Part shown: positions 18,624 to 28,586 of the stretch, in pieces
How positions within the stretch are numbered: the stretch's first letter is position 1
How the letters are laid out: every line of letters starts with the position of its first letter
Program-made: the position numbers and the translations under genes
Notes under the pieces: model-generated
The model's database searches: none
The model's input: the letters and a program-made list of their open reading frames with translations, nothing else
What the model was told of the DNA's origin: nothing
Source of the DNA: JABDLO01 sp035327565
GTDB taxonomy: Bacteria; Bacteroidota; Bacteroidia; Chitinophagales; Saprospiraceae
Direction: 5' to 3'
NCBI GenBank assembly: GCA_035327565.1
Contig: DAOLDB010000008.1
Span: 22,287-86,286 of the forward strand
Length of the DNA stretch: 64,000 nucleotides

Positions 18624-18667
18624 CAATCCTCTGTTTTCAAATAATAAAACAGAGGATTGCGCTTTTC
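18624..18667 (+). terminator. Rho-independent terminator after the FG-GAP gene
   Basis: A perfect 14-bp inverted repeat (CAATCCTCTGTTTT at 18624-18637, AAAACAGAGGATTG at 18646-18659) with an 8-nt loop, followed by CGCTTTTCT. It lies 33 bp after the FG-GAP gene stop and 57 bp before the next start. Confidence 0.8.
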
Positions 18668-18723
18668 TATCATGTATCGAGTATATGCAAGAATAAAAGC
18701 CAAAAAAATATATTTCATATACA

Positions 18724-19854
18724 ATGACGACCAGAGTTTCAGACAAAGAATTAGCTCCTTTCAGTTGTACATTTACTCCCCAGCTACCTGAATTGCTTTA
18801 TAAATTGCAATGTACTTTGGTAATCAGTACATTCCAGGCAGGTAAGATTATCTTTATCTCACCCAAAGACGATAACTTTCTGATACAACTGCCGAGAAAT
18901 TTCAAAAGACCCATGGGGGTTGCCATTAGTGGGGACAAAATGGCTGTAGCCACTATGAATGAAATCGTAGTCCTGAGAAATTCTGAAGAATTAGCCAAAA
19001 CCTATCCCAATAAGCCCAATACTTATGATCAGCTTTGGGTGCCGAGAGCAACCTATTTCACCGGAGCTGTGGATATCCACGATCTGCATTTTGGTAATGG
19101 GGCAAAGCTTTGGGCAGTCAACACTTCGTTTTCGTGTTTGTGCTCCATTGATGACGACTACAGCTTCAAACCGGAATGGCAACCCCATTTTATCACCCAT
19201 CTGGCGGCAGAAGATCGATGTCATCTCAATGGGTTGGCTATGAATAATGGTTCACCTACATACATTAGCGCTCTTGGCAGTGGAGATACATTTCAATCAT
19301 GGCGTGAAGATATTGTGCGGGGAGGGATCATTATGGATGTGGAAAGCAATGAAATCATTGCGAGCGGATTGGCCATGCCTCATACTCCACGCATTTATAA
19401 CGGACAACTGTACTGCCTTCTTTCTGCTGCGCAAAAACTGATCACCATAGATCCCGCTTCCGGCAAAACAGAAGATGTGGCGCATTTGCCTGGCTTTGTG
19501 AGGGGCATGACAAAAATCAGAGACTTTGTATTTGTATCCACATCTAAACTCAGAAAAAACAGCTCCACCTTTAACAAGCTGGATATCCCGGAATCTGCTA
19601 ACCATTCAATGATCTATGCCGTCCATCTTCCCACCGGTCAGGTAACCGGAAAAATTCAATATAGAATGTCAGTGGATGAGATTTACGACATCCAGGTGAT
19701 AGAAAACTGCATCAGGCCTAATATCATTAATCACTATAAAGACCTCCACCATCGCGCGCTTATCATTCCCGGTACTACTTTTTGGGCTCAAGCCCAGGAA
19801 GAAAATGCGGATCAAAATAACGCTGCAGCAGAAATCGAAAAGGATCAGGAATAA
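18724..19854 (+). CDS. TIGR03032-family protein
   Basis: A 376-residue protein matching the TIGR03032/DUF4915 family by its conserved blocks: FTPQLPELLYKLQCTLVISTFQAGK near the N-terminus, RPMGVAI, NTYDQLWVPRATYFTGAVDIHDLHFG, LWAVNTSFSCLCSIDDDYSF, CHLNGLAMNNGSPTYISALG and MPHTPRIYNGQLYCLLSA. The pattern is that of a beta-propeller. No signal peptide is visible. Members are found beside surface-polysaccharide or prolyl-hydroxylase genes in other bacteria, but the biochemical role is not known to me. Convergent with the DUF2911 gene, 48 bp away. Confidence 0.82.
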   Translation: MTTRVSDKELAPFSCTFTPQLPELLYKLQCTLVISTFQAGKIIFISPKDDNFLIQLPRNFKRPMGVAISGDKMAVATMNEIVVLRNSEELAKTYPNKPNTYDQLWVPRATYFTGAVDIHDLHFGNGAKLWAVNTSFSCLCSIDDDYSFKPEWQPHFITHLAAEDRCHLNGLAMNNGSPTYISALGSGDTFQSWREDIVRGGIIMDVESNEIIASGLAMPHTPRIYNGQLYCLLSAAQKLITIDPASGKTEDVAHLPGFVRGMTKIRDFVFVSTSKLRKNSSTFNKLDIPESANHSMIYAVHLPTGQVTGKIQYRMSVDEIYDIQVIENCIRPNIINHYKDLHHRALIIPGTTFWAQAQEENADQNNAAAEIEKDQE

Positions 19855-19902
19855 TATATCCTGACGCCTTCCAATGATATGTTTATCCTGGCAATATTTA
19901 TT

Positions 19903-20436
19903 CTACATCATAGGTACTCTGACCAGGGTATTGTCCCATGCCATAATCAGGTGAGCCGATCCATCGTCCTGCTTTTCCCAGGTCATAGTAAAATTTTCTA
20001 CATGGGAAGGGGGGGTTGAAACGGTTCCTTTGACACGTACTACATCTTTTGAATTATCATAACCATAAGCCCCCCATTGATTCAAAACAGAATTGAGGAT
20101 AATGGTCCATTCGGTTTCTCCGGGTATGGTGAAAAGGGTATAAGTACCGGCTTTCACATCACTTCCTCCAAATTTCACATCGCGATAAAAAGTAATCTCC
20201 GGAGTTTCATTGGCACCGGTCCGCCATACCTGACCAAAAGGGACCAAAGCTCCAAAAATTTCCCTGTCTTTCTTTGCAGGGCGGGAATAATAAATCTTAG
20301 CCACGGTTGGGGCACCTCTTTCCGGACTGTAGGCAGCTGCATCCATCGGGCTGGCATCCAAACCGGGTAATCTTTGTGCATCCAGGGACCACCCCAGGCC
20401 CACCATCATCAAAATGAATACATAAATTCTTTTCAT
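19903..20436 (-). CDS. DUF2911 secreted protein
   Basis: A 177-residue protein with a signal peptide (MKRIYVFILMMVGLGWSLDAQ). The conserved DUF2911 blocks are clear: VAKIYYSRPAKKDREIFGALVPFGQVWRTGANE, then DVKAGTYTLFTIPGETEWTIILN and WGAYGYDNSKDVVRV. The fold and role of DUF2911 are not established. It occurs widely in Bacteroidota, usually exported. It is monocistronic and divergent from the M36 protease gene, with about 300 bp between starts. Confidence 0.85.
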   Translation of the reverse strand: MKRIYVFILMMVGLGWSLDAQRLPGLDASPMDAAAYSPERGAPTVAKIYYSRPAKKDREIFGALVPFGQVWRTGANETPEITFYRDVKFGGSDVKAGTYTLFTIPGETEWTIILNSVLNQWGAYGYDNSKDVVRVKGTVSTPPSHVENFTMTWEKQDDGSAHLIMAWDNTLVRVPMM

Positions 20437-20631
20437 TTTTTAAAAAGTTTTAGTGATCAATATCATTAAGAACATATATCTTTTTTGATCGTTCGAAAGA
20501 TGTGATGTAAAAATCAACCTGCCCGTAGATTGAAATACAAACAAAGATACCACAAGGTGTTTATTACAAGTTGCACAATTTGTAATTGACACACCATAAT
20601 AATCAAAATTCCCGTTTTTTTTAAAAGTACG

Positions 20632-20639
20632 TATATTTG
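20632..20639 (+). promoter_or_regulatory. Candidate -7 box for the M36 protease gene (TATATTTG)
   Basis: TATATTTG fits TAnnTTTG and lies 103 bp before the chosen ATG at 20743. There is no clear TTG at the -33 distance; the region there is T-rich. Assigned on the -7 box alone. Confidence 0.3.
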
Positions 20640-20742
20640 TGAATCTCTTATTGGAGGTCATAGTTAAAAGTAATTTTTGCATCAATAATTGAGATTTCCT
20701 TTATTATATATAAAATTTACGGCAATATTATTGGTAGAAGAA

Positions 20743-23700
20743 ATGATGGATAATTTTAGACGGATTCTGGCAGGGCTGGTAATAATAAGTTTGCTTGCAA
20801 ATGCAGAATTTGCAAATGGTCAGATCAACCCTGACGCGGTAGAGAATGAATATGTTCAATCCAAAATCGGAGAGTACTTAAAAGATCAGGCCTCCCACTG
20901 GTCATTGACCGGAGAAGATGTTTTCCATTTTGAAGTGATATATGCATATACTTCAACACATAACGGAGTCACCCATGCCTATATTCAACAAAGCATTGAT
21001 GGAACTCCTGTAGACCAAACAGTGACTACACTGACCATCACCCCTGAGGGTAGAACGCACGCTCTGCGTGTAGATTTTATTCCCAATGTGAGAGGTTTGG
21101 TAGATGAGTCTCCCATGCTTTTAACCCCTGTCAATGCCATCATCCGGGCAGCCGATCACCTTAACATCGCAGCCCATCCTGCCCAGATCAAAGCCCTCCA
21201 AACTACACGATCCAGAGAATCGGTATATGAAGTAGCCTTTTCGGATGAAAATATAACAGTCAAACCCATCTACGCCTTTAACCAAAGTGGCAAGCTCCGG
21301 CTGGCATGGGATCTTTCCATCATGGAAACTCAGGGTACGGATTACTGGAATGTTAAAATCGATGGACAAACAGGAGAACTACTGGATAAAAACAATTATA
21401 CTGTTTACTGCAATCAAACTTCAATCAGTCAGGCTTTAGCCCGAAACTGCGATCATGATCAAAGGCATAATACTTCTGTGGGGTACACTTTTACTCCTCC
21501 CGGCGAAACGCAGCAAAACCATCTGTATAAAGTATATCCTTTGCCTCTCGAAAGCCCTTCAGAAGGACCTCATACCACGGTTCACAGACCTCATTTGGCG
21601 GTAGCGTCTCCTTTTGGTTGGCATGATACGAATGGAGTTGAAGGTCCAGAGTATACTATCACCCGCGGCAATAATGCACACGCTTATCAGAACCGGCACC
21701 GTAATAACGCTTCCAATGGGGATGAGCCTGATGGTGGTGAGGATCTCATCTTTGTGTTCGATCACAAATTGAATGAAAATTCGGATAGCAGCGAATATGC
21801 TGGCATCACGAATTTGTTTTACACTAATAATATGATCCATGATCTGAGTTATTTGTTAGGATTTACGGAAGAAGCCGGAAATTTTCAACAAAACAATTAT
21901 GGCAAAGGAGGACGCGCTGCCGATTATGTCGTTGCTCAGGGCTTTGATGGCAATGCAAGAAATAACGCTGCATTTACTACCCCCCCCGACGGTACCAGAG
22001 GAAGAATGCAAATGTTTTTATGGGATAAAGTGAGATCATTGCTTACCATTGATCAACCTGCCTCTCTGTCAGAAAGAGTTTATGAATTTGGAACTGCCAA
22101 TTTTGGACCCAATATTCAAAATGTAAATATATCCGGACCTGTTGTTGTTGCAAGAGATAATTCAGTAAACCCAACTGCTGTTTGTTCGAATGTGGTGACC
22201 AATCTCAGTGGTAAAATTGCAATGGTTGACCGGGGCTTATGCGATTTTAGTCAAAAAGTGTTCAATGCTCAGCAACGGGGAGCGGTTATGGTAATGGTAT
22301 GCAATGTAGCCGGGGTAGGTGGAGGAACAGGGGATGAGCTAATATCCATGGGAGCCGGTGAAAATGCCAATCTCGTAAATATACCTTCCATTTTCATGAA
22401 AAAAAGAGATTGTGATCTAATACGAATTGCCCTCAACAATGGAGAGGATGTGATTGCAACCGTCAAGGATCGACCCATTGAAGGCCCCCGGGATATTGAT
22501 GGAAATTTTGATAATGGTGTTATTCTCCATGAATATGCGCATGGCATTTCTATTCGGCTTACCGGTGGGCCAATGAACGCTTCCTGCCTGATCAATTATG
22601 ACACCAATGGAGACGGCAGGAGAGACGCAGGGGAACAGATGGGAGAAGGATGGAGTGATTTTTTCGGGCTGATATTTACTGCGAAGCCGGGAGATAACGG
22701 TGCGCAACCCCGAGGGATTGGTACCTATGTGTCGGGGGCTCCTCCAAGCGCGAGGGGGATTCGCACTTTTCCTTATTCTACCGATATGACTGTCAATCCA
22801 CTCACTTATGATTTTATCAAGACGGCATCAGTGCCGCATGGTATAGGGGCAGTTTGGGCAACTATGCTTTGGGATTTATATTGGGCTTTTATAGACCTTT
22901 ATGGTTTTGATCCCGACTGGTCGAATACCGGATCAGGCAATTATATGTCCACCCTGCTGGTAATGGATGGAATGAAAATCCAGCCCTGCAATCCGGGTTT
23001 TGTTGATGGACGTGATGCCATACTGGAAGCCGATCGTATAAATTTTGAAGGGAAACATCAGCGACTCATATGGGAAGTCTTCGCACGCAGAGGATTGGGA
23101 TTTTATGCTGACCAGGGAGACCCCAGAAACCATAGAGATGGTAAGGAAGACTTTGAAATCCCTCCTTTAATGATCGAAGAATTGAAAATAAATAAATCCA
23201 GCAACAGAAATATCCGGCCGGGAGATTTGGTAGATGTGCAAATTACAGTCACCAATCATATTCCTTCTACTCAATCCGGTATTGTAGTTCGCGACCAACT
23301 ACCCGAAGGATTAACTTTTATAGCAGGGTCATCGAACAAAAATACTGAAGTTCAAGGTAACCACGTTATTTTTCATATTAATCGATTACTTTATGAAGAA
23401 ACAGATACCATAACATATCAGGCCATATCTTCAATAGATATAAAATCTACTACCTTTTATTATGATGATGTGGAGTCTTCACAGAGCCAGTGGAAAACAG
23501 AAAGCGCAAAGTCAGAATCACCCTGGCGCATCAGTACAAGAGATGCCCTCAGCGGTACACGCTCCTGGTATGTGGAGGAAAGAAACGCTATCAGCCTGGA
23601 TGAGCGCCTTACCAGTCCGCCAATAACTATTCTGGGTATGCAAAGGCCGGTATTTCGATTTTGGCACAAATACGATATTATGTCTGCTGAGAATGGTGGC

Positions 23701-24357
23701 TTTATAGAAATCAAAGAAGCAGGATCAGAACAGTGGAATGAAGTGGCGGAATACATGATCATTCGCAACCACTATCCCGGCCAACTCAGTTTCTTTACTT
23801 TTGCCATACCTTTTCTGGAAGGCTTTTCGGGAAATACTGAAAATCAATGGAAGGATACATATATCGATTTAAGCGATTATAACAGTAAAACTATCCAGAT
23901 CCGCTTTCGATTCGGGACAGATGGGGGTACCCGCACAGGCGTAACCAATCCGGGATGGTTTATCGATGAAATGGAAGTAATGGATCTGAAAACTTATGAA
24001 AGTCGTGCATGTGTATTCAGCCATGAAGCCCCGGAACTCAGATGTTCACCTATTTCTACAATAGTTATTAACAGCAACACAGTGACCCAGGTCGAAAACC
24101 TGATTCCCGCCAATACCACTTTCAAAGTCTTTCCCAATCCGGCCAATGATGTGGTGTATATTGAATCTTCCAGAGAGTATTTCGGAGAGAGCAGATTACT
24201 TGTTCACTCTGTGGACGGACAGTTGGTGATGGACCAGAAATGGACGCCATCAACACAAATAGCTGTTTCCATAGCCGGACTTCACCCGGGAATTTATTTT
24301 TTCAGAATATTTGAAGGGGACTCCATTCAAATTGAAAAAGTAATCATTACTCATTAA
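20743..24357 (+). CDS. Secreted M36 (fungalysin-type) metalloprotease with type IX secretion tail
   Basis: About 1,204 residues. A signal peptide (FRRILAGLVIISLLANAEFANG) is followed by an FTP/PepSY-type propeptide (about 30-210) and the M36 zinc protease domain with HEYAH at residue 596 and GEGWSDFFG as the downstream metal-Glu motif. A protease-associated (PA) domain is inserted before the active site (about 440-560: GKIAMVDRGLCDFSQKV, AVMVMVCN). After the catalytic domain come a DUF11-like segment (RDQLPEGLTFIAGSS) and a region with immune-inhibitor-A-like features. The C-terminus is a Por secretion tail (VFPNPANDVVYIES, ending GIYFFRIFEGDSIQIEKVIIT). Should be delivered across the outer membrane by T9SS to digest external protein. 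Confidence 0.9.
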   Translation: MMDNFRRILAGLVIISLLANAEFANGQINPDAVENEYVQSKIGEYLKDQASHWSLTGEDVFHFEVIYAYTSTHNGVTHAYIQQSIDGTPVDQTVTTLTITPEGRTHALRVDFIPNVRGLVDESPMLLTPVNAIIRAADHLNIAAHPAQIKALQTTRSRESVYEVAFSDENITVKPIYAFNQSGKLRLAWDLSIMETQGTDYWNVKIDGQTGELLDKNNYTVYCNQTSISQALARNCDHDQRHNTSVGYTFTPPGETQQNHLYKVYPLPLESPSEGPHTTVHRPHLAVASPFGWHDTNGVEGPEYTITRGNNAHAYQNRHRNNASNGDEPDGGEDLIFVFDHKLNENSDSSEYAGITNLFYTNNMIHDLSYLLGFTEEAGNFQQNNYGKGGRAADYVVAQGFDGNARNNAAFTTPPDGTRGRMQMFLWDKVRSLLTIDQPASLSERVYEFGTANFGPNIQNVNISGPVVVARDNSVNPTAVCSNVVTNLSGKIAMVDRGLCDFSQKVFNAQQRGAVMVMVCNVAGVGGGTGDELISMGAGENANLVNIPSIFMKKRDCDLIRIALNNGEDVIATVKDRPIEGPRDIDGNFDNGVILHEYAHGISIRLTGGPMNASCLINYDTNGDGRRDAGEQMGEGWSDFFGLIFTAKPGDNGAQPRGIGTYVSGAPPSARGIRTFPYSTDMTVNPLTYDFIKTASVPHGIGAVWATMLWDLYWAFIDLYGFDPDWSNTGSGNYMSTLLVMDGMKIQPCNPGFVDGRDAILEADRINFEGKHQRLIWEVFARRGLGFYADQGDPRNHRDGKEDFEIPPLMIEELKINKSSNRNIRPGDLVDVQITVTNHIPSTQSGIVVRDQLPEGLTFIAGSSNKNTEVQGNHVIFHINRLLYEETDTITYQAISSIDIKSTTFYYDDVESSQSQWKTESAKSESPWRISTRDALSGTRSWYVEERNAISLDERLTSPPITILGMQRPVFRFWHKYDIMSAENGGFIEIKEAGSEQWNEVAEYMIIRNHYPGQLSFFTFAIPFLEGFSGNTENQWKDTYIDLSDYNSKTIQIRFRFGTDGGTRTGVTNPGWFIDEMEVMDLKTYESRACVFSHEAPELRCSPISTIVINSNTVTQVENLIPANTTFKVFPNPANDVVYIESSREYFGESRLLVHSVDGQLVMDQKWTPSTQIAVSIAGLHPGIYFFRIFEGDSIQIEKVIITH

Positions 24358-24377
24358 AAATCTCTGCCTCCAATACT

Positions 24378-25469
24378 ATGAATGACCCATTGATCCAGAT
24401 CAGGGAAGAATTTCCAGCCCTGAAAAACAATACTTATCTAAACACAGCATCCAGTGGATTATTGTCTAAAAAAGTTTTGGAATACAGAAGGCAATATGAT
24501 CAGGAATACTTTGAAAAGGGGTTTTCCTTTCGGAAAAAATGCCTTGATGAAGCTTATGCCCTGAAACAACTCATTGGATCTACGTTTCATTGTGGTGCTG
24601 AACACATAGGTCTGCTACCCAATTTTTCCTGGGGAATGAACGCATTAGCTGAATCATTATCTGATGGAAGGAAAGTGCTCCTTGTACATGACGATTATCC
24701 TTCGCTTACTCTCCCATTTGAATCAAGAAATTTTCAGTGTTTTTATATGCCCACACATCCTTTAAATGAAGAAACGATCGTCCATGCTATAGAAGAGAAT
24801 AAACCAGATATTTGGGCGGTATCCAATACCCAGTGGAAAGATGGCGCCCATATTCCAGCAAAAGTCTTTAAAAATATCAAAAACCGGTTTCCAGGACTTT
24901 TTATCATTGCCGATGCAACTCAATATCTTGGGACGCAACCCTTTCATTTTGACGAATCCGGTATTGATATACTGCTTACCAGTGGATATAAATGGATGTT
25001 GTCGGGATTTGGTAATGGGTTTGTAATGACTTCTCAAAATCTGGACAAGCAATGGAAACTGAAAATCAAGGGAAATAATACATTGATGGATCGTTTCTTT
25101 ACCGGCCGCAATCATCCGGGTCAGGATTGGGAGCCTGGACACTTAGATATGTTAAACTTCGGTTCTATGAAAACAGCGCTGCAACAGCTGAACGAAATAG
25201 GCCTGGATAGAATTGAAAAAAAAATCAATAAACTGTCTATAACCCTTAAAACCGGCCTTGTCAGTATGGGCTTTCTTTCAGCCGGTTTATTACATGATCA
25301 TATGCACCGGAATATTCTTCAAATTCCCGGCAGTTGGGAATGGGTAAAAGAATTGAATAAAAATGATATAGAAGTGGCTTACAGGGATGGCATCAGAATT
25401 AGTTTTCATTTTTATAATACCCCTGACGAAATCCAACGCTTTTTAAAAGCGCTTCAGTGGATGGTATAA
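24378..25469 (+). CDS. Class V aminotransferase (cysteine desulfurase-like fold)
   Basis: A 363-residue PLP enzyme. It begins with FPALKNNTYLNTASSGLLSKKV, typical of the class V/isopenicillin-N-epimerase branch, and has the PLP-binding Asp region IIADATQYLGTQPF and the Schiff-base lysine in LLTSGYKWMLSGFGNGF (Lys at about 205). The active-site cysteine loop of true IscS/SufS enzymes is not apparent, so an aminotransferase or lyase role is more likely than sulfur delivery. It starts 20 bp after the M36 protease stop and may be read through from it. Confidence 0.82.
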   Translation: MNDPLIQIREEFPALKNNTYLNTASSGLLSKKVLEYRRQYDQEYFEKGFSFRKKCLDEAYALKQLIGSTFHCGAEHIGLLPNFSWGMNALAESLSDGRKVLLVHDDYPSLTLPFESRNFQCFYMPTHPLNEETIVHAIEENKPDIWAVSNTQWKDGAHIPAKVFKNIKNRFPGLFIIADATQYLGTQPFHFDESGIDILLTSGYKWMLSGFGNGFVMTSQNLDKQWKLKIKGNNTLMDRFFTGRNHPGQDWEPGHLDMLNFGSMKTALQQLNEIGLDRIEKKINKLSITLKTGLVSMGFLSAGLLHDHMHRNILQIPGSWEWVKELNKNDIEVAYRDGIRISFHFYNTPDEIQRFLKALQWMV

Positions 25470-25502
25470 ACGTTGGTGTATTTTTTGCAATGAAAAGTTA
25501 TA

Positions 25503-27212
25503 ATGACAATTACAATGAAAGTTTCTGATTCGGGACAATCGCGTGCTCAAATATCCAGATCATCAATTCAGCGATTATATATCGCCATGAGGCACCTCTT
25601 CATCAGAGGAAGCTACAAACCTCTGGGCATTTCCGGCGAAACTATGATTAACTCTCTTCTCGCATTAAAACCTGAAATCTACGGCTCTATAGCCGATGAT
25701 GAAAAGGTAGAACTCAATGGTCTTTTGTATATTTTTCAGCGTTTACCTCAAGGCATTGAACAATGCAGGTATATCAAATTGATCAGTCGCGAAGGTTTTG
25801 ATAAAACTCATTTTACACCGCTCATCCCGAGTAAAAGAAGGAGAAATTGTTACCGCATTGACGATGAACAAATGTTTATTGAGATGACCAGGGGTAGAAG
25901 TGACATCTATGATGTACTTACTCATTTGACATTTATGTACATTGAAGCGGAGAAGATCAGAAAAAATGCTCTTGATTCTAAAGACCGTAAAAACCGGGCA
26001 TGGAAGATGATTGAAAAGATCATCGAAAAAATAGAAAGGGGAGAAGAGTTTTCAAAAGAAGTGGGGTTTACCTATCTGAGCACACTTTTAGGGCGTACAT
26101 ATGCAGAGACGAAAGAAGCATGCGATCGCTTTGAATCAGCAGAAAAAGTAAATAGTTTATTCAGCATTACTTATTGGATGGGTAAACTTTCTATGGACGA
26201 GTTTATCGATCAATTAGACAGGGAAATCAGCTTTTCATCTGCATTGCGGGAAAACTTAGGCCATCATATCTATGGTGAAGAGTGGGCTACTGCAATCAAG
26301 CAGGTGTTGCACAATAATCAATGGACCGACAGACCTGTGCATATTATCAGTTCGAATATGCATAGTGTTATGAATTGTTTTTATGCCAAAGTCGCTTTGG
26401 GCTCAAAAGTAAAAGCTCATTCACTAGAGGAATATGCTGAAATACTCAGTCAATCAGACAATGGACACCTGAGAGAATTGGTAAGAAAGTATGCCCTCCA
26501 AAATGGTATGATGGAGCTGCATGATTTCACCGGCACCAATATATCGGTACAAATCTTTGACTGCAATGCTGTACCGGTAAAATCATTACCACAGGATTTA
26601 CAATGGAGACAAAGCAGCAAAGGAAAAAACCCGGTACTTATAGTAATGGATTATGCTTTCGGGGAACAGGCCTATGAAACCATGGATGAGTTGCTCAAGC
26701 CATTCGAAACGGAAAACCTTTCAGTCCCCTTCCACGTGAGGTCGATCAATATTATGGGAAAAGCAGGTATTCTCACCGGTTCCAAAGGCGATATTATGAT
26801 TCCAACTGCTCACGTATTTGAAGGGAGTGCAGATAATTATCCATTCGAAAATGCCCTTTTACCTTCGCAGTTTGAAGGAAGGGGGTTAGGGGTATATAGT
26901 GGGCCTATGATAACAGTGTTAGGGACTTCACTACAAAATAAGGACATTTTACAGTATTTCATGGAATCAAGCTGGCAGGCCATAGGCCTTGAAATGGAAG
27001 GGGCTCATTACCAAAAAGCCATTCAGGCAGCCAGTAAAATCAGGAATAGCATTGATCCGGATGTGGTATTGAGGTATGCCTATTATGCCTCAGACAATCC
27101 ATTGGAAACAGGAAGTACGCTGGCGTCAGGTAGTTTGGGGTTGGATGGTGTTAAACCCACTTATATGATCACTATAGCTATTCTTAATGGCATTGGAGAA
27201 AGTATTTTGTGA
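25503..27212 (+). CDS. Large conserved Bacteroidota protein, DUF6909-like
   Basis: A 569-residue soluble protein without signal peptide or transmembrane segments. I believe it belongs to the family listed as DUF6909, but this is from memory of its N-terminus (RSSIQRLYIAMRHLFIRGSYKPLG). The N-terminal half is helical and charged. The C-terminal half contains VLIVMDYAFGEQAYETMDELL, SINIMGKAGILTGSKGDIMIPTAH and IGLEMEGAHYQKAI. The last resembles the MEG/MEt signature of purine nucleoside phosphorylases and AMP nucleosidase, so a nucleoside-phosphorylase-like fold is possible. No function is assigned. It begins 33 bp after the aminotransferase stop, on the same strand. Confidence 0.65.
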   Translation: MTITMKVSDSGQSRAQISRSSIQRLYIAMRHLFIRGSYKPLGISGETMINSLLALKPEIYGSIADDEKVELNGLLYIFQRLPQGIEQCRYIKLISREGFDKTHFTPLIPSKRRRNCYRIDDEQMFIEMTRGRSDIYDVLTHLTFMYIEAEKIRKNALDSKDRKNRAWKMIEKIIEKIERGEEFSKEVGFTYLSTLLGRTYAETKEACDRFESAEKVNSLFSITYWMGKLSMDEFIDQLDREISFSSALRENLGHHIYGEEWATAIKQVLHNNQWTDRPVHIISSNMHSVMNCFYAKVALGSKVKAHSLEEYAEILSQSDNGHLRELVRKYALQNGMMELHDFTGTNISVQIFDCNAVPVKSLPQDLQWRQSSKGKNPVLIVMDYAFGEQAYETMDELLKPFETENLSVPFHVRSINIMGKAGILTGSKGDIMIPTAHVFEGSADNYPFENALLPSQFEGRGLGVYSGPMITVLGTSLQNKDILQYFMESSWQAIGLEMEGAHYQKAIQAASKIRNSIDPDVVLRYAYYASDNPLETGSTLASGSLGLDGVKPTYMITIAILNGIGESIL

Positions 27213-27339
27213 GCCATTAAATCTATTTTTCCAACGGCATATCCGTATTAAGCAAGACCCTTTTTACCTTGTGCATAGTGTGTGTATAATAAAATTAATA
27301 GAAGGTACAAAAAGAATTCAACCTAAAACTGATTTCCAT

Positions 27340-28488
27340 ATGTTTCAACATTTGATTCCTTATTTAAAAAATACAGGATCAAGGACTTCGGGCTTGTTAT
27401 TTATGATCAATTCAATACTGTTCAGCAATTTTGCAGTGCGACTTCCTGAAATCAAATCCTACTTAGGCATAAATAATGCAGAGCTTGGGATAGCACTTTT
27501 GATGTCTCCTATGGGTGTGTTGATTGCAACACCTTTTTCAGTTTTAGCCATTAATCGATTGGGTACGGGTAGGATCGCAGTATTCAGTGGAGTTTGGGTT
27601 TGCCTATCCGTCATTTTACTTGCGGTGCCGGAAAATTTTATAATTTTTTGTGCAGCCATGTTATTTTTTGGTCTTAGTCATGGCGCACTGGATATTAGCA
27701 GCAATACAGTAGTCTCTGCTCTAGAAAAGAGAGACAGAAAAGTGTATATGTCTTCTTCTCATGCGTTTTGGAGTCTGGGAGCAATGGCAGGTGCCATAAC
27801 CGGGGGCCTTGCAGCTTCAACTGGAATAACACCTTTCTCCCATTTGGTGGTTGTTAGTGTAACTTGTTTGTTGATTCTTATTTCACATTCCGGGTATATC
27901 TATCGCTTGAAAGATGAAGCTGAAGCAGCTTTAAAACTTATCTGGCCGGGGTTTTACCTGTTCATTCTTATCGTCATTGGTTTTTTTGTATTTCTTACTG
28001 AAGGAGCCATTGCAGAATGGAATGCCATATTTTTTGATGAAGTTTTAGAGAGCCCAAAGAAATATTTAGGCTTAGGTTATGCGGGTTTTACTGCATCCAT
28101 GGCTTTTATCAGACTGCTTGGCGATCGGATATTTGCAGCATGGGATACCCGCAAAGTGATGCTAATCGCAATTTTTACAGGATGTACCGGAATATTTATC
28201 TATTCAGGAGGGTATTCCGTAGCCCTATGTACCATAGCGATGATGATTGCCGGAATGGGATGTGCCCTTATTATTCCATTGGTGTTTTTCCATGCAGGTT
28301 CATCCTCCCGGGTTTCGCCCAGTCTTGGAATCGCCATGGTAGCAACATTTGGTTATTCAGGTTTAATGGCCGGGCCTCCATTGATGGGTTTTATCAGTGA
28401 GATATTCTCTTTGCGTACCAGTTTTTACTTTTTATCTTTTTGTTTTGTAATTATTTTTGTTCTCGCTTTGACCATTAAGAAAAATTAA
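27340..28488 (+). CDS. MFS transporter (fucose-permease-like)
   Basis: About 382 residues with roughly twelve hydrophobic segments, the size of the smallest MFS carriers. Segment 1 begins SGLLFMINSILFSNFAVRLPEIKSYLG, and the next has GIALLMSPMGVLIATPFSVLAINRLGTGRIA, the family's loop 2-3 region. The frame is open from 27187, overlapping the previous gene, but that stretch is charged and unlike a carrier N-terminus; ATG 27340 is the likely start. The substrate is unknown; an FucP/YbjJ-like small-molecule exporter is possible. Confidence 0.8.
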   Translation: MFQHLIPYLKNTGSRTSGLLFMINSILFSNFAVRLPEIKSYLGINNAELGIALLMSPMGVLIATPFSVLAINRLGTGRIAVFSGVWVCLSVILLAVPENFIIFCAAMLFFGLSHGALDISSNTVVSALEKRDRKVYMSSSHAFWSLGAMAGAITGGLAASTGITPFSHLVVVSVTCLLILISHSGYIYRLKDEAEAALKLIWPGFYLFILIVIGFFVFLTEGAIAEWNAIFFDEVLESPKKYLGLGYAGFTASMAFIRLLGDRIFAAWDTRKVMLIAIFTGCTGIFIYSGGYSVALCTIAMMIAGMGCALIIPLVFFHAGSSSRVSPSLGIAMVATFGYSGLMAGPPLMGFISEIFSLRTSFYFLSFCFVIIFVLALTIKKN

Positions 28489-28586
28489 TTATTAAAAATT
28501 AAATTTTTGGTATCCTTAACATTTGTTTGCGGATCTCTGCTTTTTATAAAAATTCCGTTGAAAAAAGTTAATTGTTTGTAAAAAAA

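Noticed and set aside
20440..20685. 81-codon minus-strand frame between DUF2911 and the M36 protease genes
   Set aside because: Lies in the shared promoter region, overlaps the TATATTTG box, and its translation has no family resemblance or coding character.
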